Assembly: GCA_006503535.1 (NCBI GenBank)
Contig: QYRS01000013.1
Span: 310,001 to 374,000, forward strand
Length of the DNA: 64,000 nucleotides
Origin: Arthrinium phaeospermum
Taxonomy: Eukaryota > Ascomycota > Sordariomycetes > Amphisphaeriales > Apiosporaceae
Reading direction: 5' to 3'
Part shown: positions 10,178-20,045 of the stretch, in pieces
How the letters are laid out: each line of letters begins with the position of its first letter
Numbering within the stretch: position 1 is the first letter of the stretch
Notes under the pieces: model-generated
Told to the model about the DNA's origin: nothing
Database searches by the model: none
The model's input: only the letters and a program-made list of their open reading frames with translations
Made by a program: the position numbers and the translations under genes

Positions 10178-12567
10178 GATTATTCCAGCTGATTATGCAA
10201 GTAGAGATTGTAGAACGACAAGGGAATGCGCTGAGAACTAATTGAGAAAGAAAGTAAAAGAAGAGGCGTGGGATGTGTGGGAGAAGTTTAACAGTTTGGA
10301 ATTTTTGGAGGGGAGGGTGGCTTATGTAGTTTGGAGGGGGGGAGGGATAGATGCCCCACTTTTCATGAGAGTGTGGAAAGGACCTGAGTGTGTGTGCGGG
10401 TCAAGGTCCCTTCAACATTCTGTGTCAATTTTGCCGAATTCGAGACAGTAATTGAATTTAATCGGATTTGAGGGAACTGACAGCAGCGGCGGCGGCTTGT
10501 TGGTTGCCGAACGATGTCGGCCGCTGCTGTTTAAACTAGGCTAGGTACACACCTAAACCATTCATTTGACCAGGTACAGGCAAGTCCAGCCAGTCGAGGG
10601 GGAGGAGGGGGCAGGAGGAGTCAATGCACATCGTTCTTCTAGTCTCAAGTCGTTGAAAACCACATTCATACATGTATGTATGTACCTATGTATGTACATA
10701 TTGAATTCACCTAGGTATGGCATCTGAGTGTGTATCCTGACATTACTGTAACACTTCGGAGTATCTGTAATCAAGGGCCATGCTTACTCGAAGTGCCTGG
10801 ACTACGTTTCATCCCCCCCAAGCGGACTGTCCTTTGCTCTGGTTGACCGTTGACCCAAGGTCAGCCCATGAGTTGATACTTGAGTCGGGCGTAATGGGGC
10901 TACCAATTGATATCAACTCTGTCATGGTATAGATGAAAACTATGTACCTACATACTGTTGGGCACAGAAGGACTATGTAGACCTGCCTAGCTAAATCATA
11001 CCATATGCATCAATTGGTTTTGCAAGTACCACAGTATATATATATATATTTTTTCTCTCTCTCTCTACTAAATATCTACAGTCATAGTTGGCCGTTCCTG
11101 GTCAGGAAGCGTATTAGGCAATAATTATTAACCTTCCGTTGACACACGCTTACACATGTCGTTAGAGAGCCAAATGCCCCCACATGCCATGTGCAGATGT
11201 TGTAAAACTTTGAAAGGTATAACGCACGTACAACAGGTGCATTGAATGTTTTTCAGTTCTAAGGTTTGCTTCCTATATTCGCCCTTCATGCTTGCCATTG
11301 CTCTCTCGAGTACCGAGTATAGCTTATGTATCTGCATAGGGCAAACACTACCTAAATTCCATTCCACCCACCAAGACTGGTTGCACTTGAACCAACCTTT
11401 TCTGGAAAGGAAAGGGGAAAAAATCTCTATGCGCTAGCACGAGGATGTATCTATCGATTGCGCCATTCAAGGGACTAAGGAGGCATGGAGGGGTCTTCAC
11501 TGCTTAGCGCCCCAATTCGCCATGAGCGATTCCTGCCATCAACCATCCAGCCATCTGCAATTTTTTCTTCTCTCTTGTCCGCCCCTCATCCCTAGAAACA
11601 GAGCTACTAGCAGGTAGTGTGGGTAGATAGCAGATGCGCGGGGGCACCAATGCATTTGACCCTCAAAAACGTGGCCCAGGGATTGGCTCTACATTCAATC
11701 GGCATCGAGCCAGTCTTCGGCGAGTTTTTCTCAAAGATGCGGAGCAGAGAATCGGCATTGGCAACCGCTTCTGGCCGGGACGAAGACAAAACATTCTCCC
11801 GTCGAATTCCTTTTCTCCTGCTACTTATGTAGAAGGAGGTTGGTATCGGTCACCAGTGGCTAGAATTACTCGTCCCCTGGCGTTCATCCTTGCTGTTGTA
11901 TGTAAATGTCGCTGCGACTTTCGAGTCGCGGGGTCGGAAGGATCCGCTTACTCCGGAAATACCAATACATACTTGAACCACCCGAGGAAGACCCTTTTCC
12001 TTTCCTTTTGGAAACTTGACGACGACGCCTCTGCGGTCTTATTTACACCCAGATGTAAGCTATCTTAACTCGTATCTGAAACCCCCATCAATCGATTGAG
12101 GCATTTGGGACCTGTCAGCCAGGATAAATCAACTGCTCGTCCATCTCTAATCTAATGTGCCACCTACCCACCTACCCATCTGTACCCGCCGGACTTACGG
12201 AGTTTGGTACACGTGCTATCTTCAAGAAATACACCCTGTCCGGCCGTCGGTGCCTGTGCTTCCAAGGATCGGCGACCGTAAGCAGCCGTAAGCAGCCGTT
12301 GCTCCCGTGCGTTGACTGAGATGGTGCCAGCCCCGCCAATCACGTTGCAGATGCCCCTCCAACATTTTTCCAGCTCCAGCCAAAACTCTACCTACCTCCC
12401 ATAACGAAAAGTTAGGTACCTAAAAGACCCAAGGCACTGCCATTGACCAGCCAGACGGGATTACATCGCAAGGCTGAGTACATACATACTTGCTAGTTAT
12501 TGGTTGTTTCTACCCTCTTTGATCGATCGTACACACTTATAAGAACTTGTAACCACATCCCATCACA
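10178..12567. other. 2.4-kb divergent intergenic region (SAM synthetase / GPN3)
   Basis: Long spacer between two divergent genes. It contains TATG/TACC-type simple repeats near 10670-10700, an adjoining (TA)n and (TC)n tract near 11034-11066 and many TACCTA motifs. The longest open frame (11634-12068, plus, 144 codons) has no recognisable domain and biased composition, so I do not call it. Confidence 0.5.
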
Positions 12568-13550
12568 ATGAGCAAATTCGGCACCATGGTCATGGGTCCT
12601 GCGGGGGCGGGCAAGGTATGTACAATATGATATATGTCCAAAAACAAATTGATCGCATACCGTTTCTGATCCTTTCGCAAAACCAGTCCACGTTCTGCGC
12701 TGCCCTCATTACGCATCTGAACCTCAACCGGCGGTCCTGCTTCTACGTCAACCTCGACCCCGCCGCCGATAGCTTCGAGCACACCCCCGACCTCGACATC
12801 AAGGACCTCATCTCGCTCGAGGATGTCATGGAGGAGATGGGCCTCGGCCCCAACGGCGGCCTGATCTATTGCTTCGAGTTCCTCATGGAGAACCTCGACT
12901 TCCTCACCGAAGCTCTCGACTCCTTGACCGAAGACTACATGATCATCTTTGACATGCCGGGGCAGATCGAGCTCTATACACACGTACCGATTCTCCCGGC
13001 CCTCGTGCGATTCTTGACAAAGCCCGGAAGCCTGGACATCCGGCTCTGCGCGGCGTATCTTCTGGAGGCGACGTTTGTGGTTGACCGCGCCAAGTTCTTC
13101 TCGGGTACCCTCAGTGCCATGTCGGCGATGATTATGATGGAGATTCCTCACATCAACATCCTATCGAAAATGGACCTGGTCAAGGACCAGGTACGCAGGA
13201 AAGACATGAAGCGCTTCATTACGCCGGATGCGACGCTGCTCGAGGACGACCCAGCCGAGAAGGCGAGGCGTATCGTCGACGGAGAGACGCCGGAGGATGA
13301 TGCCCATGCGGACCCCAAAGATAGAGACGCCGTCATGCGCGGGGCATCCTTCCGTCGGCTCAACCAGGCTGTTGCAGGCCTGATAGAGAACTTCAGCATG
13401 GTCAGCTATCTGAAGCTGGACGCCCAAGACGAGGACAGCGTCGGTGCTATTCTCAGCTACATCGACGATTGCATACAATTCCATGAGGCCCAGGAACCCA
13501 AGGAGCTTAAGGGGGGCGAGTTTGATGAGATGGGAGACATGGAGGAATAG
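12568..13550 (+). CDS. GPN3: GPN-loop GTPase 3
   Basis: Exons 12568..12615 and 12687..13550 (71-bp intron, phase 0) give 303 residues. The P-loop GPAGAGKS (10-17) is split by the intron just after its lysine. The family-defining Gly-Pro-Asn insert occurs in GLGPNGGLIYCFEF (GPN about 70-72), and DMPGQIELYTH supplies the G3 region. GPN GTPases are needed for assembly and nuclear import of RNA polymerase II. The start ATGAGCAAATTC gives the conserved opening MSKFGTMVMGPAGAGKST, which separates Gpn3 from Gpn1 and Gpn2. The C-terminal tail is acidic. It converges with the APQ12-like gene 262 bp downstream. Confidence 0.95.
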
Positions 13551-13812
13551 TCACAGGGTATAAAGGGGGACCGAGCATCATCACATGTGATCTAGGGAAT
13601 ATGCATAGCGCCGGCGTACTGACGGGTTTGATACCATTTTTGAGAGCATCGTAGCTTAATTTATTGCCAAAAGAGAACGTAAGCATCGTAATTCGTCAGA
13701 TCCTGTAACTGCAGTATGAACTAGCCTGGTAAGTATGCCAGATGCGTGCAGGCGATCGCAACCCCAATCCAACAGGCCACTAGCTGCTGCCATCCGTATT
13801 TTCTTTCTTTCT

Positions 13813-14484
13813 TTATCTGCCGCCTCTTCTCGACATCCCGGCGGGTCCCATGCCTCGCCCGTTCTTGGTTTGCGCGTCGTACCTCTCGTATTCGCTGAGC
13901 CAGAAGTTCTTGAGCAGGGTCGCGTAGCCGGCGATCTTGGAGACGAAGATGACAATGTCGCGGATGGCGGCCTCGGGGCCGCGCTGCCAGACGACGGCGA
14001 GGGCGCCGGCCAGGATGGCGTAGAAGATGAGTCGCATGGTCATGCGCGTCCAGAAGAGGACGACACGCTGGACCCAGAAGAGAAACTGCAGGGCGGCGAC
14101 GATGAAGACGAGCAGGGCGCCGACAATGACGATGTCGGGGGAGTCGTTGAGCGCCGTCAGGGCCCGGTTCACCAGCGGCTGGACCACGGGCACGGCCATC
14201 TGGAAGACCTGCTGCACGCGCTGCACCACCGACCGGCCGATGACCTGGAAGGGGGTCTGTGGGTGGAGGACGTTGTCTTGGAGGAGCTGTATGGTGGACT
14301 CGGGTAGTCCGACGCCTGCGTTTGGGTTGGGTTAGAATGGGTCTGCTGTCCTCGTCACAAGTGGTTTTTTCTTTAATGTATTCTGTCTTGCATGTGCTGA
14401 TGGCGTTGCTGGCTGGGGAGGGTGCTGTTCTCGTCGTAACTCACCTTCAAGAAGGTCCAGGACCCAATGGTTTTCGTCCCCCAT
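13813..14484 (-). CDS. APQ12-family nuclear envelope/ER membrane protein
   Basis: Exons 14445..14484 and 13813..14315 (129-bp intron, phase 1) give 180 residues. After a short N-terminal part (MGDENHWVLDLLEGVGLPES) come two adjacent hydrophobic segments (IVIVGALLVFIVAALQFLFW and LIFYAILAGALAVVW), linked by an arginine-containing turn, and a C-terminal basic tail ending MSRRGGR. This two-helix hairpin is the layout of the Apq12 family, small proteins of the ER and nuclear envelope involved in nuclear pore biogenesis, lipid balance and mRNA export in yeast. Assignment is by fold and family feel rather than a strict motif. Confidence 0.78.
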
Positions 14485-15902
14485 GGTGATGATGATGATG
14501 AAAGTTGGTTGGTACTGGTTGTGTTGTTGTTGCTCCCCCACGGTGCAAGTTACGAGAGAGCGAGGCCAAGGTTTCGTCGGTAGATTTGGTCGAAACCTGC
14601 TGCTCGGACCTCGTGCTGATAGGAGAGGCTCGGAGGCTGGAAAGTAGATTATGGCGAGCCTTGCGAGATGGATGCGATGCGCTTAAGATGCTGGAGGCAG
14701 GTGCACTACTTAGGTAATGCAGTGCTAGGTACTCGTTGTAGACTGGAGGTGCGGATTACAGACTGGATGGATGCACGTTAGGACATCAGGTACATATGCT
14801 TGATCGAGGCGAGTATTGGTAGGCAAGCAGGTAATTGGGTGTGGGGAAAAGCACGCTTGACGTAAGAATGTCTGACTGGCTTGACAGCTGCGGCTGATGA
14901 GCTTGGTCGAAGGTGAGTCAAGAGAATATATATTTTCACAAGTATTATATGGGTTTCTTCCCCATGCAGCAAAACATAAGACTGGAAGCGGGCGACTGAG
15001 GGAGAGTCTGTCGACTTTTTTTCTTCCCCAGGTGCCCAAAAATTATCGACGTGTTGTTTACCAACCCGACTGTCCGCTCCGACAAAGCCAGCCAGCCAGC
15101 CAGCAAATAAGCGGTGGAGCGGGCGGGCGTCGAGGGGGGGTTGCAGCAGCGTCGTATGTGCCTTGACCTTACTTACTTAGACAGACAAGGGCCTGGGGCT
15201 TGGGGGTTCAAAAGATCGGCTGCTCCCCTCGAATCAACCACTCTCCCCTTTCGAGAAAAAGTTAATGGCTCTGGGGGGTCAAATTGCAAACTTGCTAGAG
15301 AAGAAAGAAAAAAAGATAAGTTGACGGGTAGGCTAAGGCTCTAAGAGGACCTGAGGAGCAAGGGTGTTTTGTGCTTAATGCAGAGTCCCACTTGCTGGTT
15401 CCAGCAGGTGGGACAGCGGGCGAGGCGCTGATTGCACCAAAACACCAGACCGCCCCAGTGCCTGGCCGCCAATCCGCGCCCGCTCGAGGGGCTGCTGAGC
15501 TGGCAGTCAGGAGCACCATGTCATTTGCACAATCATCGGCATCTGTCAGGCATTCCTCGAACGAGAAGCATACCTACCTCAGGCGCTTATGTTCGACTTT
15601 GTGAATTGCAACAAAAAATTGCAAATCGGAGTCATAATATGTATACATTTCTTGAGACTTCTATGCGTGCCATGTGTCTGTCTGTGCACGCCCTACGAAC
15701 AGAACACCAGCTGCAATGCCTCTCTCGTTGCCAGCAGCACGCACCCTCATATAGCTGATTAATACAAACAAACTTCTTGCTGCCTGATATTACCCGACAT
15801 CTTGGATCCGAAGCACTAATACCGTTTGCATGAAGAATTTCCACTCGTACCTATCTATCGAAAAGTTAAACCAGCCCATACGCCGCTAGCCGCTGACAAG
15901 AT
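14485..15902. other. Spacer upstream of the APQ12-like gene
   Basis: Leader and promoter of the APQ12-like gene, then AT-rich sequence with a (CCAG)n run near 15089-15105 and the 3' flank of the SET gene. No supported gene. Confidence 0.5.
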
Positions 15903-17201
15903 CTACTGCTGTCGGGTGTTCCAAGTCCAATGACCCCTTGGCTCGACAGCCAATATCCTCATTGCCTCCATGTCTGCCGCATCCTGCCCGTGTTCTAACA
16001 AGCCCTGCTCAAGAGACAAGCTCGCATACTCTTTCGCCTTGGCTTCCAACCCAAAGGTGTTGTAGTTCAGTGCGGCGAGGGTATAGGCATCCGCCATCTT
16101 GTGGTCCAGCCGCTCTTCCTTGTAAAGCGCAATGAGTTCCTCAATGGTGGATGTAGAAACATGAGCATTCTTCAAGTCTGTCAGTCGGTTTTCCACCTGA
16201 TATATTGAGAAGAGCCTTGCGTCGGACGCCTCGGCCTCGGCCTCAGGTAGACTGCATTGAGAGCACCCGCATGAGAAACCCCACGAGGCGCGAGTTCTCG
16301 CCCGGCGTACAGACCGGACACGGAATGAGTCCAGATATGATATGGTTAACTCCTCTCCTAGCTGGATGTCCCTGACTGCATGGGTGTGATGCGTCAGGTT
16401 CTGGTCAATATAGTAGGCGAGGCTTTGTTCCCATATTAGCTGAGATCAAGGGGTTTCTCTTGGGGCTGCGGCTTGAACTGACCTAGGCCGACAATCATGG
16501 TTGAGGCGCGACACCTCAGGGAAATTGCCAAAGTGCCGTTGGCCCTCTATGCCGAGGGAAACCTGAAAGGAGTTGGTGAACATGATATCCGCTGTGCGAT
16601 GGCCACCCAGTTCTCCAGCCTGGGCCAGGAAAAGTTGCCGCCTCTCATCGGGCAGTGCCCTTGCTGCTTGATCTAGCAAAGCGTTCTGGCCGCTCAACTC
16701 CAGCTCATCTAGCAGATCCTCGTGGGCTACGACAGCAGGACGGATAGCCATGATCTCCTCACCGCGACGTATCAGCCTCGTTGCTACGAGACCGATGCCT
16801 TTTCCAGGGATCGCTACGGCTTGGAAATGGGATGTATCATGGACCGTACCAGTTGACCGGGTTGGTATTCGGGCTACCCTGTCTCTACTCGACAGTGTCG
16901 TCACGATAGACGCTCCCCCGTCCCCATACCCATCATTGGACCAGACACAAAATCTGCCAAGGCACAGATAAGGCCCAGTCCAGCCATCTTCTGTCGCGGC
17001 TATCTTTTCATATTCCAAGTTCGACTGCAAGGCAATTGGATTATGCGGGCCAGAGACAAGACAAGACGCGAGAAATGATAGGCGGAAGGGGCTCCATGGG
17101 CATACATTCCCCTTGGAGTAAAACCAGTCAGGAGACTGATCATGGGCTTGCGCGCCACCGATAAGGCATGCAAATACGAGGATCGAATGCGAATACTTCA
17201 T
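15903..17201 (-). CDS. SET-domain protein with N-terminal signal peptide
   Basis: Exons 16483..17201 and 15903..16422 (60-bp intron, phase 2) give 412 residues. The start is the only suitable ATG; the codon six positions earlier is TTG. Residues 1-19 form a typical signal peptide (MKYSHSILVFACLIGGAQA). A SET domain spans about 122-275: GKGIGLVATRLIRRGEEI, then NHDCRP (234-239), split by the intron and completed as RPSLAYYID, then GEELTISYL (262-270) and a cysteine cluster CGCSQC (291-296). A helical C-terminal half follows. Such proteins occur widely in ascomycetes next to intracellular SET5/SMYD relatives; a methyltransferase role is inferred and the substrate unknown. The signal peptide suggests entry into the secretory pathway. 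Confidence 0.85.
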
Positions 17202-18006
17202 TGTGGGACTGCTATCCAAATGGATGGTTCACTCGGTTTTTTGGAATCGTATTCCACCACATTTGAGGGAAACATTGCAACGCACAATCGGATTATTGGA
17301 ATTCATCGTGAAGTTTCTGTTGCTTGTCGCATTAGCTTTGAAGAGAGGGTCGGGCCATTCGCGCGTGGTGTTTCATCTCATGTTCTCCCAGACAGTATTG
17401 TGTCTTAAGGGACGTTCGAGTTCCTGGCCGCTTCAAACGCCTCTCAGGCGCACTATTCTTTTGTATTTTGTGTGGCATGCAGGAGCCGGGGCGTGATAGA
17501 GAAGATGTAGGTAGGCTTTGCTTGCTTGGGGTAGGTGGGCAGAAAGGACGGTTCAGGAGAGGTAAGCAGGTAAGCATGATGAAGCTTGGATCACAAGTCC
17601 ACGTTTCCACCATGTAATTTATCACCTGGACAACATGCACCCCTAAAATGCAACTCGTGCTAGCAATAGTCTCATGAACTCTCCCATGCCTATTTTTGTC
17701 TCTTCTCCATACTCATGATCGTTATATAATCCATGCGCCAGACAGGTTCCAGATTGCCCGCCTGACGCTAAATTCGCAAAGTACTTTGAGATACATACCG
17801 CCATATAAAGAGACGCGCTGTCCTGTCCCGGGGCAAGCAAGTCCCAGCGCGTCCCAGCCAGCCTCAAGCCGACCTACTTAAGATCTTGAGATGCACTTAA
17901 GACGAACTCCACCCCACCCTCTGGCCAATCACGACTCTCGATTCCGTCCCCAGCAGCACTTGGACCCTTGGCGATTCAGCTAGCTGACGCACTCCTTTCC
18001 CAACCC
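17202..18006. other. Divergent spacer between the SET and PI-PLC-like genes
   Basis: Holds the promoters of the two divergent genes. No other gene is supported. Confidence 0.5.
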
Positions 18007-19536
18007 ATGCATGCCATGCCGGCATCAGCCTCCAAAAGTACTGGCATAAGTAGGTTCGGCGAGAAACTCCTCTCGTTTCTGTGCCCCGATCAGTATGGGA
18101 CTGTGGGGGACACCTCGGACACCAGCAGCATCGTCATGGCCGACCTCACCATCCGTAACCTTACCGCCACCGCGCTTGAGCTGAAACTCGTCGAGCGCTT
18201 AGACGCCAAGCCGACGTCGGGCGGAGAGCACAAGATCAAAGACAAACTCACCGGCTGCTTCAAGGGCCCCAGCGTGGCCCAGCATGCCCGCGCCAAGGGC
18301 GAGTCGCGGGACCGGCGCGAACTGTCCCTTCCTCTGGGCCGCTTCGAGACGCACGGCACGGATGTGCAGGCCCCGGAGCCGGGCCACGAGGTGGTGCGCA
18401 TGACCTTTGAGTTTGACGGCCACCGGTACCAGGTCGATGTGCCGGGTGAGTCGAGCCGGTCCCTGGTGATGAAGAAGCTGGACGACGGGCCCCACGAGTA
18501 CACCGTCGTGTACGTGACCAACGGGGCCTGCGTGTCCATTTACAGCTCCACCCACCTGTCGAGCTGGATGAAGGAGCTGCGCGACGACTGGCCCCTCACC
18601 GCCCTGTCCATCCCGGGCACGCACAACAGCCCGACGTCCCACGTGGCCCTCCCGTCGGTGCGGTGCCAGGCCGTGGGCATCCGCGAGCAGCTCGACAACG
18701 GCGTGCGCTTCTTCGACATCCGCGTGCAGGTCAACTCGGACCCCGACAAGTCGGACCTCATCCTGGTCCACTCGGCCTTCCCCGTCTCGCTGACGGGCAA
18801 CAAGTACTTCCACGACCTGCTGGACGACGTCTACAGCTTCCTCGACGCCAACCCCTCCGAGACGCTCATCATGAGCATCAAGCGCGAGGGCACCGGCAGG
18901 GGCACCGACCAGCAGCTGTCCAAGCACCTGCACCAGCGCTACGCCGCCCCCGACAACGACCAGTGGTTCACCGAGCCGCGGATCCCGCGCCTGGGCGAGG
19001 CCCGCGGCCGCGTCGTGCTGTTCCGGCGCCACGCCAACGACGCGAGCCTCGACGCCGAGCACGGCGGCCGGGGCTACGGCCTGGACTGCTCGGCCTGGCC
19101 GGACAACTGCGAGGACGAGCCGACGGGCGGGCCCGGCATCGCGCGCGTCCAGGACTTCTACGAGATGGACCAGTCCCACAACATCGCCAAGAAGATCGAG
19201 CTGGCGCGCGCCCACCTCGAGCGCGCCGCCGAGCGCGTCTGCCCCGCCGACCTGGCCCCCGCCGACGAGTACAAGCCCTTCTTCGTCAACTTCCTCAGCG
19301 CCAGCAACTTCTTCAACGCCAACTGCTGGCCCGAGAAGATCGCCGCCAAGCTCAACCCGGCCACCATCGAGTACATGGCCCTCCGCCACGGCGAGGCCGG
19401 CAAGGGCCCCAACGGGCTGCCCGTCGGCGACGGCTGCACCGGCATCGTGGTCACGGACTGGGTCGGGCTCGGCGGCGACTGGGATCTCATCCGCTGCATC
19501 GTGGGCTGGAACGCCAGGCTACAGCTGAAAGAGTAG
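18007..19536 (+). CDS. PI-PLC X-domain phosphodiesterase (bacterial-type PLC-like)
   Basis: Single-exon gene, 509 residues from the first ATG; an internal ATG at 18136 (gtcATGGCC, strong context, MADLTIRNLTATALELKLVE) is a credible alternative start giving 466 residues. An N-terminal beta-rich region precedes the X domain. Catalytic-type motifs are visible: SIPGTHNSP with His about 206, VRFFDIRVQV, and LVHSAF with His about 255, the two-histidine pattern of single-domain PI-specific phospholipases C. There is no signal peptide, Y domain, C2 or EF hand, so it differs from the eukaryotic PLC-delta type. Predicted to cleave phosphatidylinositol or GPI-type lipids; substrate unproven. The gene is strongly GC-rich and its long antisense frames are shadows. 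Confidence 0.85.
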   Translation: MHAMPASASKSTGISRFGEKLLSFLCPDQYGTVGDTSDTSSIVMADLTIRNLTATALELKLVERLDAKPTSGGEHKIKDKLTGCFKGPSVAQHARAKGESRDRRELSLPLGRFETHGTDVQAPEPGHEVVRMTFEFDGHRYQVDVPGESSRSLVMKKLDDGPHEYTVVYVTNGACVSIYSSTHLSSWMKELRDDWPLTALSIPGTHNSPTSHVALPSVRCQAVGIREQLDNGVRFFDIRVQVNSDPDKSDLILVHSAFPVSLTGNKYFHDLLDDVYSFLDANPSETLIMSIKREGTGRGTDQQLSKHLHQRYAAPDNDQWFTEPRIPRLGEARGRVVLFRRHANDASLDAEHGGRGYGLDCSAWPDNCEDEPTGGPGIARVQDFYEMDQSHNIAKKIELARAHLERAAERVCPADLAPADEYKPFFVNFLSASNFFNANCWPEKIAAKLNPATIEYMALRHGEAGKGPNGLPVGDGCTGIVVTDWVGLGGDWDLIRCIVGWNARLQLKE

Positions 19537-20045
19537 AGAGCTTTCTGCCATCCCCAGGCCGTGGGGGACGATGGCTCTCTGGTTTATAATTCGTCATCCT
19601 TCGTACTGAGAGGGCTGGGCCGTATTTGTTGGGTACATTTGGTTAATCACGGGCTTGGACATGGAGCCATACTATAGAGGCCACTGTCTTATGTACATTA
19701 TTCATGGGGAAATGGGGGTTCAAGGCGCTAGACCGATCACATAATAATTCGAATACACGTTATACCTAGGATGAAACGCAGGCAAGGGACAGTGAGGTCT
19801 CTGGTCAACAGACAGTGCTTAGGGTATTATTATGATTTTGTCCCATCTACATGTGGACGACTTCCTGCCTTCCGCTGCGTCTCCCGCACAGGGGTCGACC
19901 TTTCGCCAAAGGTTACAGCCAATAGTAGTAGTACACAATGTAAACCAATGAACGCCGGGCCCCATCTTATTGTACACTGCGCCCATGAGATCCTACTCCA
20001 GTTCGTCTATCATGAAGAGCTGCCAGGTTCCAACATTCCAAAGAT
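19537..20045. other. Convergent spacer between PI-PLC-like and RAD17
   Basis: 3' flanks of two convergent genes. Nothing else seen. Confidence 0.5.

Noticed and set aside
11634..12068. 144-codon open frame in the SAM synthetase/GPN3 spacer
   Set aside because: No recognisable domain, overlaps other frames of similar length, and lacks clear coding composition.
18199..19389. 396-codon antisense open frame over the PI-PLC-like gene
   Set aside because: Val/Gly/His-rich composition from GC-biased codons on the other strand; no domain, while the sense frame has catalytic histidine motifs.
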